Source: Paramecium sonneborni
Lineage: Eukaryota > Ciliophora > Oligohymenophorea > Peniculida > Parameciidae
NCBI GenBank assembly: GCA_905182985.1
Contig: CAJJDN010000086.1
Location: 333,635-397,634, forward strand
Reading direction: 5' to 3'
DNA length: 64,000 nt
Shown: one piece after another, positions 62,356-64,000 of the stretch
Layout of the letters: each line of letters starts with the position of its first letter
Position numbering within the stretch: the first letter of the stretch is position 1
Translations under genes and position numbers: made by a program
The notes under the pieces: model-generated
The model's input: the letters and a program-made list of their open reading frames with translations, nothing else
Told to the model about the DNA's origin: nothing
Databases searched by the model: none

Positions 62356-63997
62356 GATTATTTTTAATTTTATAATGGTTTTTTTGAACTTTCCTTAGTA
62401 TTTATTTAGAAGACTAAGAAATCCAAAAATAAATTATCTACCTTGATCTTTATTTTGAAGAATATGCAATTCTAATAAAGTATCAGAAGCAATACAGAAT
62501 TAAATCATATAATGAGTTATATGTTAGAATTTCAGTGTGAATGTAGAAAATTTTAATTTACCGATCTAGAATCTATAAAATAATTAAACGTAGTTCCATC
62601 TTATTAACCTTAAGAAATGAGAATATAAGGATTAATCAATATAATAATAAATAAATGTTCATCTGTAGCCTCCAGCAAATGCTATTTCAAGTTTCCAAAA
62701 AATAAATTTTTATTGTTTAATATTTATGAAAGATTTGATTCGCTTTTTTAGAGAGTTTTTTTTAAATGATTTAGAAAATCCTTAAATATTATAACGATAT
62801 AATGATAATAAAAAGTATAATGTGTCATTTAAAAGTTTCATTCTTTTATAAATTTAGATTAATTTATTTAAAATTTCATAATAAATCAAAGTGTTAATAA
62901 TTAAAACTTTAGATGAATGAAAAATGACTAAAAATTCAAGAAACATATCCGTTTTTCATTACATTACTTTTTAAATCTTTATCATTTTAAAAACAGTATT
63001 CTCGAAGTTAATGCGAAAAAATTATCCATTTCAATTGTGTGATATAATAGACAATATTTAATATTGAATTTTTACAATTAAAGAGATATCTTTCATGAAA
63101 TTAATGCGAATCGACCAATCCTTAACACGTCCTAGGTCTTTTGATTGCAAAACTTACAGTTTAGCTGAAGATTTAATATACATTTAAATAGATATAATTG
63201 TAGATCTGAGATAAAAAATAACTGGTGAATTCAACAAAGTTGCTAAGTATTTTTACGTGATGCATACCACTCGTTTTAGTAAAGGATGATGGGTACTATT
63301 TTGAATTAGTTACAGTTTATATCATCAAATCATAAGATAATCCCATGAATTCTATGAAAGTTATAGCAGCAGATAAATCCATGTTAGGAAGTCTAAGAGT
63401 AGAAATGATATTAAAATCTTCGGTAGAGAAAATGCTAAATAAAAGTATATGTGTTTAACAGAATCGTTAGTATTATCATCTATTTTGTTTACTATTACTA
63501 AATTTTATCAACTATCCAACTCGATAAATTGACTTAAAAAAGTAATTTATTTATTTAAAGAGATATTATTAATATATGAGATCACATTTATCTGTTCTAA
63601 TTAATATTAAAATCAAGTATAAACTGATAATAAATTTTTTGGATAACTTAATATTAAATAATTAAAATGCTTAATCCTTGGAAAAATAAGACTTTGAGAG
63701 CTAACTAAAAATAGGTCATTATAAATCAAATTAATGTTTAATTTAATTCAATATTTCTATTTAACTTTTATTTAAGATTCTTCGTAGATTCAATAAAAAT
63801 ATTTAGTGAAGCATCACTTAAATTATTTTGAATTATATTCTACTTTTTTTTAATTGTTATATTTAATTCCCTCATTCATTAATTATTACATACTTTCTGT
63901 GGAATAAATTAAATATTTATCTTTATCAAATTAAAAAATATGAAAAATGTCTTCCATTTTTTTTAAATGAATGAGCTATTTTTTATATTAATTAATA
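62356..63997. repeat. Contig overlap, copy 2 (right end)
   Basis: Repeat of 60713-62354 up to the window end. No gene of its own; it carries a second, artefactual copy of the remnant at about 62408-62603. Confidence 0.9.
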
Positions 63998-64000
63998 ACA

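Noticed and set aside
1..64000. tRNA or rRNA genes
   Set aside because: I found no B-box-like GTTCGANNC with a paired cloverleaf; the one partial match near 25380 lies inside a coding region.
62356..64000. A telomere or chromosome end
   Set aside because: No C4A2/C3A3-type repeat occurs; the region is a copy of internal sequence.

Overview
This window is macronuclear-type DNA from a ciliate, most probably a Paramecium. Base composition is about three-quarters A+T. Only TGA acts as a stop, and TAA and TAG read through as glutamine inside strongly conserved proteins (for example in dynein AAA1 and IFT56). Introns are tiny (20-31 nt, GT...TAG or GT...AAG), genes are packed with gaps often of 25-60 bp, and there are no bacterial-style operons. 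Species cannot be fixed from the sequence.

Layout, left to right. 1-4552 (minus): the 3'-incomplete end of a pseudokinase gene and an LRR + IQ-motif protein resembling LRRIQ1. 4602-20353 (plus): a complete axonemal inner-arm dynein heavy chain, in the assembly inflated by overlapping contig copies. 20400-24243: a NOP14-like protein, two small proteins, a TPR co-chaperone-like protein and an ARL8-like GTPase. 24565-32727 (plus): a membrane protein (upstream part duplicated at a contig join), a MGN-starting protein, an NT-C2/coiled-coil protein and a damaged large gene. 32780-46170: a Q-rich protein, IFT56/TTC26, a RING protein, a large coiled-coil plus acidic-repeat protein interrupted by a 674-N gap, another coiled-coil protein, and a non-canonical poly(A)/uridylyl transferase. 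46239-54659: a small gene, a P-loop GTPase with a cysteine cluster and Cys-rich tail, a gene-poor stretch with decayed coding remnants, and a kinase fused to a long helical tail. 54660-60521: a very unusual eukaryotic SecA-like ATPase with a glutamine-rich repeated N-terminus and a hydrophobic C-terminal module, followed by a decayed remnant of its own 3' end and about 3 kb with no recognisable gene.

Several genes share a ciliary theme: inner-arm dynein, LRRIQ1-like, IFT56, and possibly ARL8 and the coiled-coil proteins. The LRRIQ1-like and dynein genes are divergent with only 49 bp between their start codons. The other genes look like unrelated neighbours, as expected of a compact ciliate chromosome.

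Assembly warning: every single or double n (13374, 15170-15171, 25692, 51269, 57542, 62355) and the N-run at 38313-38986 sits between two copies of the same 0.4-1.8 kb sequence. These are unmerged overlapping contig ends, not biological tandem duplications. Five gene models become exact multiples of three, or otherwise coherent, once one copy is removed.
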